A stretch of 7,717 nt of DNA from Comamonadaceae bacterium (GTDB lineage: Bacteria > Pseudomonadota > Gammaproteobacteria > Burkholderiales > Burkholderiaceae_C): positions 1-7,717 of the forward strand of contig CANGCZ010000070.1 of assembly GCA_947452325.1 (NCBI GenBank), written 5' to 3'. Within the stretch, counting starts at the first letter, position 1. Each line of letters starts with the position of its first letter. The notes under the pieces are model-generated. The model saw only the letters and a program-made list of their open reading frames with translations. It did no database searches and was not told the origin of the DNA. The position numbers and the translations under genes were made by a program. Shown piece by piece: positions 1 through 5,852 of the stretch.

Positions 1-230
1 CGCACATCGGCAGCGGCCGGCAGCAACTGGTCCATGTCATGCACATACTCGTCAAACAAGGTGTTGACCAGCAACTCTTTGGCAGGGAAGTGGTAAAACA
101 AATTGCCCGGGCTGATGCCCATGTCCGAGGCGATCAAGGTGGTGGCCACATTCGGTTCGCCATACCGGTTAAACAAATCCAGCGCGGTCGCAAGGATGCG
201 CTCTGCGGTGCGGCGCGGGGGCTTTTTCAC
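1..230 (-). CDS. TetR/AcrR-family regulator, PhaD-like (C-terminus beyond window)
   Basis: Partial: 76 complete codons of the N-terminal DNA-binding domain are visible and the ligand-binding part lies left of the window. A TetR helix-turn-helix spans about residues 30-54, ending in the family signature GISPGNLFYHFPAKELL. From memory, the stretch ALDLFNRYGEPNV plus GISPGNL resembles PhaD, the TetR-type activator of polyhydroxyalkanoate genes in pseudomonads, more than other TetR groups. The start is GTG at 230-228: an in-frame TGA at 257-255 closes the frame upstream, no other start codon lies between, and an AAAGG ribosome site (243-239) sits 8 nt before it. It begins 4 nt after the phasin stop, so the two genes are probably co-transcribed and translationally coupled. 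The inferred role is sensing a PHA or fatty-acid metabolite and controlling the phasin operon. The TetR family is certain; PhaD orthology is likely but unproven without the C-terminus. Confidence 0.85.
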   Translation of the reverse strand, partial: MKKPPRRTAERILATALDLFNRYGEPNVATTLIASDMGISPGNLFYHFPAKELLVNTLFDEYVHDMDQLLPAAADV

Positions 231-234
231 CGGC

Positions 235-642
235 TCAGCCTTTGCCGCCGGATTTCAATGCTTTGACTTCGGCTTCCAATGCCGACACGCGGGCTTGCAA
301 ATCGGCCATGTCTTGGGCAGTCGGTAAACCCATGCTGCTCAAAGCTTTGGCCACACGTTCTTCAAAAATGCCTTCCAAACGGTCGAACTGACCGCTGGCG
401 CGTTGACCCAGGTCGCTGGCCATGGCGCTGGCTTTGGCGGCGGCTTCAGCCATTTTGGCTTGGGCTTGCAGCGTGGTTTCCTGTAATTTGCTGCCGTCTT
501 TGACCAAGGCCTCAAACACCTTGCTGCCCTCTTGCTGGGCTTGGGCAAAAGCGCCCAAACCGGCCTGCCAGATTTGCTGGGCAGAGTTTTTCATTTGTTC
601 GCTCATGTGCTGCGGGTCGAATTCGGGGGGCTTGTTTGACAT
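235..642 (-). CDS. Phasin, polyhydroxyalkanoate granule-associated protein (PhaI/PhaF type)
   Basis: A 135-residue protein with no signal peptide or membrane segment. It reads as a long amphipathic helix (about 13-100) rich in Ala, Gln, Lys and Glu, including WQAGLGAFAQAQQEGSKVF, which is characteristic of PHA-granule phasins. It ends in a short coiled coil: the segment RVAKALSSMGLPTAQDMADL (about 96-115) followed by leucine heptads (LQARVSALEAEVKAL) matches the PhaF/PhaI-type phasin family. Such proteins coat cytoplasmic PHA granules and affect their number and size; the coiled coil mediates oligomerisation. Unlike PhaF it lacks a long Lys/Ala-rich DNA-binding tail and ends in KSGGKG, so it is closer to PhaI. 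The ATG at 642-640 is preceded by AGGAG (653-649) at 6 nt, a strong ribosome site. A TetR regulator follows at 4 nt, and rfaH is divergent. The family is confident; the granule role is inferred from it. Confidence 0.88.
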   Translation of the reverse strand: MSNKPPEFDPQHMSEQMKNSAQQIWQAGLGAFAQAQQEGSKVFEALVKDGSKLQETTLQAQAKMAEAAAKASAMASDLGQRASGQFDRLEGIFEERVAKALSSMGLPTAQDMADLQARVSALEAEVKALKSGGKG

Positions 643-726
643 GGAAGGCTCCTGCTAACTGAATGACAGTGCAATTTAACCGCTTTACAATCTCTACTCA
701 TTATTAAATAGATCTGCTCAACGTTT
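643..726. promoter_or_regulatory. Divergent phasin / rfaH intergenic region
   Basis: This 84-bp gap lies between two divergently read genes and must hold both start regions. It is A+T-rich compared with the flanking genes. Towards rfaH, TTTACA (684-689) matches 5 of 6 bases of a sigma70 -35 box. The downstream -10 candidates (TTAAAT at 704-709, TAAATA at 705-710) are only 14-15 bp away and poorly matched, so the promoter is tentative. No convincing promoter could be placed for the phasin. No clear TetR-type palindrome was seen by eye, although this is where a regulator of the phasin operon would be expected to bind. Confidence 0.3.
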
Positions 727-1212
727 ATGCATTGGTATGCCATCCATTCCAAACCGCGCCAGGAAGAGCGTGCGCTGGAAAATCTCGAACGCCAAGGTTT
801 TCAGGCCTGGCTGCCTATGCTTACTGTGGAGAAAGTCCGGCGCGGCAAGCTCGCCAAAGTGGTGGAACCCATGTTCAGCCGCTATTTGTTTATACGCTTG
901 GACACCGAGCAGACCAATTGGTCGCCGATACGTTCAACGCTGGGCGTCAGCAAGCTGGTCAGCTTCGGTAATCGCCCCGCTGTCATTGATGATGAATTGA
1001 TACTGGCTTTGCAACAACTGCCCGCGCGTGAGCCAGAGCGCTTGTTTCAACCCGGTCAGACCGTCAAGTTTGTTTCCGGTCCTTTGCGCGGCCTGGAGGG
1101 TATTTATGAGCAAGCCGATGGCGAATTGCGCGCCATGGTGCTGGTCGATTTGTTGAGCAAACACCACCGTATTACCACCGACATGCAGGATTTGATGCCT
1201 GTCACAATTTGA
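727..1212 (+). CDS. rfaH: RfaH-type transcription antiterminator (NusG paralog)
   Basis: 161 residues, against 162 for E. coli RfaH, and alignable along its length. RfaH joins RNA polymerase paused at ops sites, keeps it processive through long polysaccharide operons and recruits ribosomes. The NGN domain (about 1-100) starts WYAIHSKPRQEERALENLERQ and contains VRRGK and EPMFSRYLFIRLD; a linker and a KOW-type C-terminal domain (about 107-161) follow, with VKFVSGPLRGLEGIYEQADG. By alignment from memory, K9, Q12, R15 and R39 match E. coli ops-contact residues K10, Q13, R16 and R40, while H20 is replaced by N19. E47 and R135 match the E48-R138 interdomain salt bridge that holds RfaH autoinhibited. 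The HTT motif reads NWS. The ATG is chosen because it places the WY motif at the family position; there is no good ribosome site. uppS follows after 2 nt. Being near rml genes suggests it serves this polysaccharide locus. Confidence 0.92.
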   Translation: MHWYAIHSKPRQEERALENLERQGFQAWLPMLTVEKVRRGKLAKVVEPMFSRYLFIRLDTEQTNWSPIRSTLGVSKLVSFGNRPAVIDDELILALQQLPAREPERLFQPGQTVKFVSGPLRGLEGIYEQADGELRAMVLVDLLSKHHRITTDMQDLMPVTI

Positions 1213-1214
1213 GC

Positions 1215-1997
1215 ATGAACCAAACGCCTCAACACATTGCGGTCATCATGGACGGCAACGGCCGCTGGGCCAAAAAGCGCTTGATGCCGCGCACCGTCGG
1301 CCATGTCCGAGGTGCCGCCAATGTGCGTCACATGGTCAAAGCCTGTAACGATTTAGATATCCGCTATCTCACCTTGTTTGCCTTCAGTTCGGAAAACTGG
1401 CGTCGCCCGCCAGACGAGGTATCTGCCTTGATGGGTTTGTTTTTGCAATACCTGGAAAATGAAGTCGCTGAAATGAAAGCCGCAGGCATACGCTTGCGCG
1501 TCATCGGTGACCGCAGTGCGTTTGCGCCTCTGCTGCAATCGCGCATAGACCAGGCCGAGCAGGACACGGCGCACAACACCCGGTTGAACTTGACGATTGC
1601 TGCCAATTACGGCGGCCAATGGGATGTGCTCAACGCCATGCGCGCCTGGCAAATCGCCCACCCGCACAAAACCTTGCAAGAGATGGATGCAAACGCTTTG
1701 GCGGCGCATTTAAGTACCGCCGAATTGCCCGACCCGGAACTCTTGATCCGCACCGGCGGTGAGTCACGCATCAGCAACTTTTTGCTGTGGCAAACCGCTT
1801 ATACCGAGTTGTATTTCACCGATGCTTATTGGCCGGACTTTGATTCCGCTGCTTTGAAAGCCGCCATAGATTGGTACGCCCAAAGGGTTCGCCGTTTCGG
1901 GCGTACCGATGATCAAGTCAGCGCAGAGCCGCAGTCAGCCGTGGAAAAAGCCGACAAGGCCATGCCGGATTTGGCAGCCCGCTTCAAGATCAGCTAA
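1215..1997 (+). CDS. uppS: Isoprenyl transferase / undecaprenyl diphosphate synthase
   Basis: Cis-prenyltransferase that condenses isopentenyl units onto farnesyl diphosphate to give undecaprenyl diphosphate, the lipid carrier for peptidoglycan, O-antigen and other glycans. The 260-residue protein (E. coli 253) carries every family motif: IMDGNGRWAKK with catalytic D13, FAFSSENWRRP (56-65), the GDR loop, NLTIAANYGG (125-134) and LLIRTGGESRISNFLLWQ (177-193) with E183 (Mg2+), R185 and S187, then YFTDAYWPDFD. The ATG at 1215, 2 nt after the rfaH stop, is preferred; a TTG at 1209 overlapping that stop would add only MS. With no strong ribosome site, translation probably depends on coupling to rfaH. 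A tail of about 30 residues after RRFG is poorly conserved. The usual proteobacterial setting is frr-uppS-cdsA-dxr, so this location suggests either a relocated gene or a second copy for the polysaccharide pathway. Confidence 0.95.
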   Translation: MNQTPQHIAVIMDGNGRWAKKRLMPRTVGHVRGAANVRHMVKACNDLDIRYLTLFAFSSENWRRPPDEVSALMGLFLQYLENEVAEMKAAGIRLRVIGDRSAFAPLLQSRIDQAEQDTAHNTRLNLTIAANYGGQWDVLNAMRAWQIAHPHKTLQEMDANALAAHLSTAELPDPELLIRTGGESRISNFLLWQTAYTELYFTDAYWPDFDSAALKAAIDWYAQRVRRFGRTDDQVSAEPQSAVEKADKAMPDLAARFKIS

Positions 1998-2007
1998 TAT
2001 CAGGGTT

Positions 2008-2040
2008 TGCAGGCTTAGTCATTAGTTCCGGGTGCCTGCA
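2008..2040. repeat. Short inverted repeat downstream of uppS
   Basis: TGCAGGC (2008-2014) and GCCTGCA (2034-2040) form a perfect 7-bp inverted repeat around a 19-nt loop, 10 nt after the uppS stop. In RNA this could fold into a G+C-rich stem. The downstream sequence (TTCTCTCC) is only weakly T-rich, so it is not a convincing intrinsic terminator. It may act as a weak terminator or as a 3' stabilising stem for the rfaH-uppS message. The rest of the 112-bp gap to the NYN gene shows no strong promoter by eye. Confidence 0.3.
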
Positions 2041-2109
2041 TTCTCTCCAACGACATTCCACCCGCTGTCAACTTTCACATAGCTTTCAAAGCAACAGGTA
2101 AACCTACAG

Positions 2110-2973
2110 ATGAAGAACGAGCCACGCACCCTACACCCACGCAAAGAAAATGCCCCTTCGCGCAGCGGTCGCTGCATTGCCCTGATTGACAGCAATTACA
2201 TGGCCTGGCTGTTGCGCCAGTCCACCGACACCCCGGCTGAGCCGGAAACATACAACCGCATCGCCCTGATACCTTCTTTGGCACAAGCACTTAAAAGCGC
2301 TGGTCTGGCTTTGGACGTGCAACGCGTTTACTGGTATACAGACACGCCTGACACCCAATTTCCTCAGGACCAAATCGTTCGCCACCTCGAAGCCGCAAGC
2401 GCTGAGCCGGGTGATGTGGTGCTCCAAGCCATGTCAGCTGACATCGCCCGACTGGCTGAAAACCACGCCTGTGAACATTTGTTGATTGCCAGCGATGACG
2501 ACCGCTTGACGCCTGTCATCGATGAAGCCCAGTTGCACGGCTTGAATGTGTATTTGCTGGCCGATGAATCCGCCCGTCACATGGACCAGTTGGTCAATGA
2601 AGACCCGGCCTGGTGCCGTTTGCTTGGTCAGGCAGATCGCCGCGTGCTGTTGCTGCCGCACGCCGCGCGTGAACTCACTGCCGTTCCTCGTGCGCCCGCT
2701 GCCCCGGCTGCCCCGCAAGACCCCGAGGTGGTGCGCGTCAAGCTGCAGGAAGTCGTGAGTTTGTGGTGGGACGACGAACCCGAAGACCTGCGCGAGGATT
2801 TGCGCGACGAATTGCGCGGCAGCCACGGTATTCCACAAGAGGTCGACCGCCACATGCTGCTGCGCGTGCGCCGCGCCTTGGACCGCCCCTTGAGCTTTCC
2901 CGAGAAAAAGATATTGCGTGAAATGGTGCGTGCCAAAGTGCTGGGCATTACCGAGGAAAGCCTGCCCGTATGA
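2110..2973 (+). CDS. NYN-domain (PIN-like nuclease fold) protein
   Basis: 287 residues, soluble, no signal peptide. The N-terminal domain (about 22-172) resembles NYN/LabA-type PIN-like proteins: IALIDSNYM gives the first acidic position (D27, with N29), MSADIARLAE gives D111, and LLIASDDDRLTPVIDEAQLHGLNVYLLAD (about 124-152) corresponds to the usual S-G-D-x-D-F-x-P strand-loop followed by the G-x-x-V strand. Here the second Asp of that loop appears to be Arg132, with D129-D131 adjacent, so catalysis may be altered. An Ala/Pro linker (about 192-204) leads to a C-terminal helical domain (about 205-282) with an unusually charged stretch DDEPEDLREDLRDELR; I do not recognise this domain. The likely role is RNA cleavage or binding, but the substrate is unknown. 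The ribosome site is weak (AGG 11 nt upstream). The gene ends in ATGA shared with rmlB, so the two are translationally coupled. Confidence 0.75.
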   Translation: MKNEPRTLHPRKENAPSRSGRCIALIDSNYMAWLLRQSTDTPAEPETYNRIALIPSLAQALKSAGLALDVQRVYWYTDTPDTQFPQDQIVRHLEAASAEPGDVVLQAMSADIARLAENHACEHLLIASDDDRLTPVIDEAQLHGLNVYLLADESARHMDQLVNEDPAWCRLLGQADRRVLLLPHAARELTAVPRAPAAPAAPQDPEVVRVKLQEVVSLWWDDEPEDLREDLRDELRGSHGIPQEVDRHMLLRVRRALDRPLSFPEKKILREMVRAKVLGITEESLPV

Positions 2974-4031
2974 GCCTATTGGTGACCGGTGGCGCCGGTT
3001 TCATCGGCAGCAATTTCGTCCACACCTGGCTGGCCGGTAGCGATGAATTGCTGGTCAATCTGGACAAGCTCACCTACGCCGGTAATTTAGGCAATTTACA
3101 AGCGCTGGCGCAGGACACCCGCCATGTGTTTGTGCACGGCGACATCGGCGACCGTCAACTGGTTGAAGCCTTGTTGCAGCAACACCGCCCGCGCGCTGTG
3201 CTGCATTTTGCCGCCGAGTCTCACGTCGACCGCTCCATACACGGGCCTTTGGATTTCATACAAACCAATGTGGTCGGCACTTGTCAGTTGCTCGAATCGG
3301 TTCGTGCTTACTGGAGTGGTTTGAGTCCTGATGCGCAGCAAAGTTTCCGCTTTTTACACGTCAGCACCGACGAGGTCTATGGCAGCCTGGAACCGCAAGC
3401 CCCGGCTTTCAAAGAAACCAATCTGTACGAACCCAACAGCCCTTACGCTGCCAGCAAGGCCGCGTCTGATCACCTGGTGCGGGCCTGGCACCACACCTAT
3501 GGCTTGCCGGTGCTCACCACCAATTGCAGCAATAACTACGGCCCGTTTCACTTTCCGGAAAAACTCATACCGCTGGTGCTGCACAACGCATTGGCCGGTA
3601 AGCCCTTGCCGATTTACGGTGACGGCATGCAAATCCGCGACTGGTTGTACGTGCAAGACCATTGCCGCGCCATTGCCCGGGTGTTGGAGGCGGGTCGCCC
3701 CGGGGAGACTTACAACGTCGGCGGCTGGAATGAAAAACCCAATATAGAGGTCGTGCGTACCTTGTGCTCCTTGCTTGACGAGTTGCAACCGCGCACCGAC
3801 GGCCAAAGTTATGCCGAACAAATCACTTATGTGAAAGACCGTGCCGGTCATGACCGGCGCTACGCCATAGACGCTTCCAAAATCAACCACGAGTTGGGCT
3901 GGCGCCCGCAGGAAACCTTTGAAACCGGTTTGCGCAAAACCGTGCAATGGTATTTGGACAACCAGGATTGGGTGACCGCAGTCACCAGTGGTCATTACCG
4001 ACAATGGGTTGACCTGCAATATGGCGGCTGA
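2970..4031 (+). CDS. rmlB: dTDP-glucose 4,6-dehydratase
   Basis: Second step of dTDP-L-rhamnose synthesis: NAD+-dependent oxidation, dehydration and reduction of dTDP-D-glucose to dTDP-4-dehydro-6-deoxy-D-glucose in the cytoplasm. The protein has 353 residues, a normal length, and is an extended short-chain dehydrogenase. The Rossmann motif VTGGAGFIGSNF lies at 5-16, LDKLTYAGN at 31-39, HFAAESHVDRS at 79-89, the catalytic T133-D134-E135 sits in HVSTDEVYGS, and Y159-x3-K163 in SPYAASKA. Substrate-binding TNCSNNYGPFHFPEKLIP (184-201) and YGDGMQIRDWLYV (216-228) are intact. It opens the rml cluster. Its ATG overlaps the stop of the NYN gene (ATGA) and no ribosome site of its own is evident, so expression should follow the upstream gene. 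rmlD starts inside its 3' end. An ops-like GGTAGCG core lies within codons 23-25. Confidence 0.97.
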   Translation: MSLLVTGGAGFIGSNFVHTWLAGSDELLVNLDKLTYAGNLGNLQALAQDTRHVFVHGDIGDRQLVEALLQQHRPRAVLHFAAESHVDRSIHGPLDFIQTNVVGTCQLLESVRAYWSGLSPDAQQSFRFLHVSTDEVYGSLEPQAPAFKETNLYEPNSPYAASKAASDHLVRAWHHTYGLPVLTTNCSNNYGPFHFPEKLIPLVLHNALAGKPLPIYGDGMQIRDWLYVQDHCRAIARVLEAGRPGETYNVGGWNEKPNIEVVRTLCSLLDELQPRTDGQSYAEQITYVKDRAGHDRRYAIDASKINHELGWRPQETFETGLRKTVQWYLDNQDWVTAVTSGHYRQWVDLQYGG

Positions 4032-4917
4032 ACAGGTACTGCTGTTCGGTGCCGCCGGACAACTCGGGTACGAGTTGCATCTTTGTTTACAAACTGCCGG
4101 CTATGCTGTCACTGCTTTGAGCCGACAACAGTTGGACTTCAGCGATTTGCCTGCCGTGCGCGAGCAGGTCAAGCAATCCCAGGCACGATGGATCATCAAT
4201 GCAGCCGCTTACACGGCCGTTGACAAAGCAGAACAGGAAGTACAAACGGCACAGACCTTGAATGCCGACTTGCCAACGTTGCTGGCCGAAGAAGCCAAGC
4301 GCCTGGGCGCTGCGTTGCTGCACTATTCCACTGACTATGTTTTCAATGGCCGTGCTGATCGTCCTTATTTGGAAACCGATGCCACCGACCCCTTGTCTGT
4401 GTACGGACGCAGCAAGCGTGATGGTGAGTTGGGTATCAAAGCCAGCGGCGCGCGCCATCTGGTGCTGCGCACCTCGTGGGTGGTCGGCGCCCACGGACAG
4501 AACTTTCTCAAGACCATGCTGCGGCTGGCTGGCGAGCGCGACAGCTTGCGTGTGGTCGCTGACCAGACCGGCGTGCCCTCATCGGCCGACTGGCTGGCAG
4601 GCATCAGCTTGCAGGCCATGCGCCAGGCCGATCAGCATGGCTTGCAAGGTTTGTTTCACGCCACGCCCGCCGGGCAGACCAACTGGCACGCTTACGCACA
4701 ATACCTGCTGGCGCAAGCCGCAAGTCTGGGATGGACTTTGAAGCTGGCGTCGCAAGACGTTGAGCCCATCAGCACCGCCCAATACCCATTGCCCGCTGCA
4801 CGTCCGGCTTATGGCTTGCTTGACAGCCAAGCGCTGCAAACCCAGCTGGGACAGGCCTGGCCGCTGTGGCAAGAAGGTGTGGATAAAGTGCTCCATCAGC
4901 TGCGGCCGACTGCGTAA
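4021..4917 (+). CDS. rmlD: dTDP-4-dehydrorhamnose reductase
   Basis: Last step of the pathway: NAD(P)H-dependent reduction of dTDP-4-dehydro-L-rhamnose to dTDP-L-rhamnose. The 298 residues match the family (about 300). Visible motifs are the Rossmann glycines LLFGAAGQLGYEL (7-19), INAAAYTAVDKAE (59-71), LLHYSTDYVFNG (99-110) with T104 and D105, catalytic Y128-x3-K132 in SVYGRSK, LRTSWVVGAHGQNF (149-162), ADQTGVPS, and ARPAYGLLDS (260-269). The start at 4021 is chosen over an in-frame ATG at 3988 because MAAEQVLLFGAAG places the nucleotide-binding strand at the family position. The gene then overlaps rmlB by 11 nt, whereas 3988 would add 11 unconserved residues and a 44-nt overlap. Translation is probably coupled to rmlB. 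A 51-nt gap separates it from rmlA. Confidence 0.96.
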   Translation: MAAEQVLLFGAAGQLGYELHLCLQTAGYAVTALSRQQLDFSDLPAVREQVKQSQARWIINAAAYTAVDKAEQEVQTAQTLNADLPTLLAEEAKRLGAALLHYSTDYVFNGRADRPYLETDATDPLSVYGRSKRDGELGIKASGARHLVLRTSWVVGAHGQNFLKTMLRLAGERDSLRVVADQTGVPSSADWLAGISLQAMRQADQHGLQGLFHATPAGQTNWHAYAQYLLAQAASLGWTLKLASQDVEPISTAQYPLPAARPAYGLLDSQALQTQLGQAWPLWQEGVDKVLHQLRPTA

Positions 4918-4968
4918 GCTGATTGACTTGATAATAGACGCAGATAATCACAATAGGCAGGACACACC
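4918..4968 (+). promoter_or_regulatory. Gap between rmlD and rmlA, possible weak internal promoter
   Basis: This is the only real gap in the rml cluster. TTGACT (4923-4928, 5 of 6 to the -35 consensus) and GATAAT (4943-4948, 5 of 6 to -10) both look good but are only 14 bp apart, shorter than the usual 16-18, so promoter activity is doubtful. AGGA (4959-4962) lies 6 nt before the rmlA ATG and is the likely ribosome site. No terminator hairpin was seen, so read-through from rmlD is expected. Confidence 0.3.
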
Positions 4969-5847
4969 ATGGCAATCACCTCGAGAAAAGGCATTTTGCT
5001 GGCCGGCGGCTCCGGCACCCGTTTGTATCCCTTGACCCTGGCGGTCAGCAAACAACTGATGCCGGTCTATGACAAACCGCTGGTGTACTACCCCTTAAGC
5101 ACCTTGATGCTCAGCGGCATCCGTGATGTATTGGTCATTTCCACGCCGCACGACACGCCGCACTATGCAGATTTGCTCGGCGACGGTTCGCAATGGGGCA
5201 TGCATATCCAATATGCGGTGCAACCCAAGCCGGAAGGTCTGGCGCAGGCATTTCTGATCGGGCGCGAATTTGTCGCTAACCAACCCAGCGCTTTGGTGCT
5301 GGGTGACAATATTTTTTACGGTCACGATCTGGTCAAGCAGTTACAAAGCGCCAACCAGCGCGAAGATGGCGCCACCGTTTTTGCTTACCATGTGTCCGAT
5401 CCGGAGCGTTATGGCGTGGTCAGTTTTGACGAACACAAGCGCGCTGTGCATATTGAAGAAAAACCCAAGCAGCCTAAATCTAATTTTGCGGTCACCGGTT
5501 TGTATTTTTATGACCGGCAAGTGTGTGATATTGCCGCAGATATCAAACCTTCAGCCCGTGGCGAACTTGAAATCACCGATGTGAATCGCCGCTATCTTGA
5601 GCAGCAGCAATTGAATGTGGAAACCATGGGTCGGGGCTATGCCTGGCTGGACGCCGGGACACACGACGGTCTGATGGAATCGGCGACTTTTATCGCGACC
5701 ATTCAAAAACGCCAGGGTTTGATGGTGTCTTGCCCGGAGGAAATCGCTTTTTCGCAAGGCTGGATCAGCCCGGCAGAGTTGGAAAAATTGGCCCAGCCTT
5801 ATAAAAGCACGGCGTATGGTCAATATCTGTTGAATTTATTGGATTAA
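4969..5847 (+). CDS. rmlA: Glucose-1-phosphate thymidylyltransferase
   Basis: First, committed step of dTDP-L-rhamnose synthesis: dTTP plus alpha-D-glucose 1-phosphate to dTDP-D-glucose; in known enzymes it is inhibited by the end product dTDP-L-rhamnose. The protein has 292 residues, the standard size of short RmlA enzymes. The nucleotidyltransferase signature GILLAGGSGTRLYPLT (8-23) is followed by SKQLMPVYDKPLVYYPLS (27-44), PKPEGLAQAF (87-95), LGDNIFYG (111-118) with metal-binding D113, EEKPKQPKSNFAVTGLYFYD (163-182), GELEITDVN (198-206) and WLDAGTHDGL (226-235) with D228. The ATG at 4969 has an AGGA site 6 nt upstream. rmlC follows 5 nt after the stop. All 15 Ile codons are ATT or ATC, unlike its neighbours, which use ATA often. 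Confidence 0.97.
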   Translation: MAITSRKGILLAGGSGTRLYPLTLAVSKQLMPVYDKPLVYYPLSTLMLSGIRDVLVISTPHDTPHYADLLGDGSQWGMHIQYAVQPKPEGLAQAFLIGREFVANQPSALVLGDNIFYGHDLVKQLQSANQREDGATVFAYHVSDPERYGVVSFDEHKRAVHIEEKPKQPKSNFAVTGLYFYDRQVCDIAADIKPSARGELEITDVNRRYLEQQQLNVETMGRGYAWLDAGTHDGLMESATFIATIQKRQGLMVSCPEEIAFSQGWISPAELEKLAQPYKSTAYGQYLLNLLD

Positions 5848-5852
5848 TTCTC

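Noticed and set aside
1..230. SlmA (TetR-fold nucleoid occlusion factor), often near argB in related bacteria
   Set aside because: The visible helix-turn-helix reads GISPGNLFYHF with a GEPNV segment, matching PhaD-like regulators better than SlmA, and the neighbour is a phasin.
1209..1214. TTG start for uppS overlapping the rfaH stop
   Set aside because: It adds only two residues, and an ATG is available 6 nt later; a TTG start is less likely.
2008..2048. Intrinsic terminator after uppS
   Set aside because: The stem is only 7 bp with a 19-nt loop and no proper T tract follows, so it is kept only as an inverted repeat.
2434..2853. 139-codon minus-strand open frame within the NYN gene
   Set aside because: Antisense shadow with no family resemblance and no ribosome site noted; the plus-strand frame has clear domain motifs.
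3354..4019. Long open frame on the minus strand within rmlB (221 codons)
   Set aside because: It lies wholly antisense to a fully conserved rmlB, has no recognisable motif, and is explained by the codon bias of the real gene.
3988..4020. Upstream ATG start for rmlD at 3988
   Set aside because: It adds 11 residues before the conserved nucleotide-binding strand and lies deep in rmlB; 4021 gives the family-typical N-terminus.
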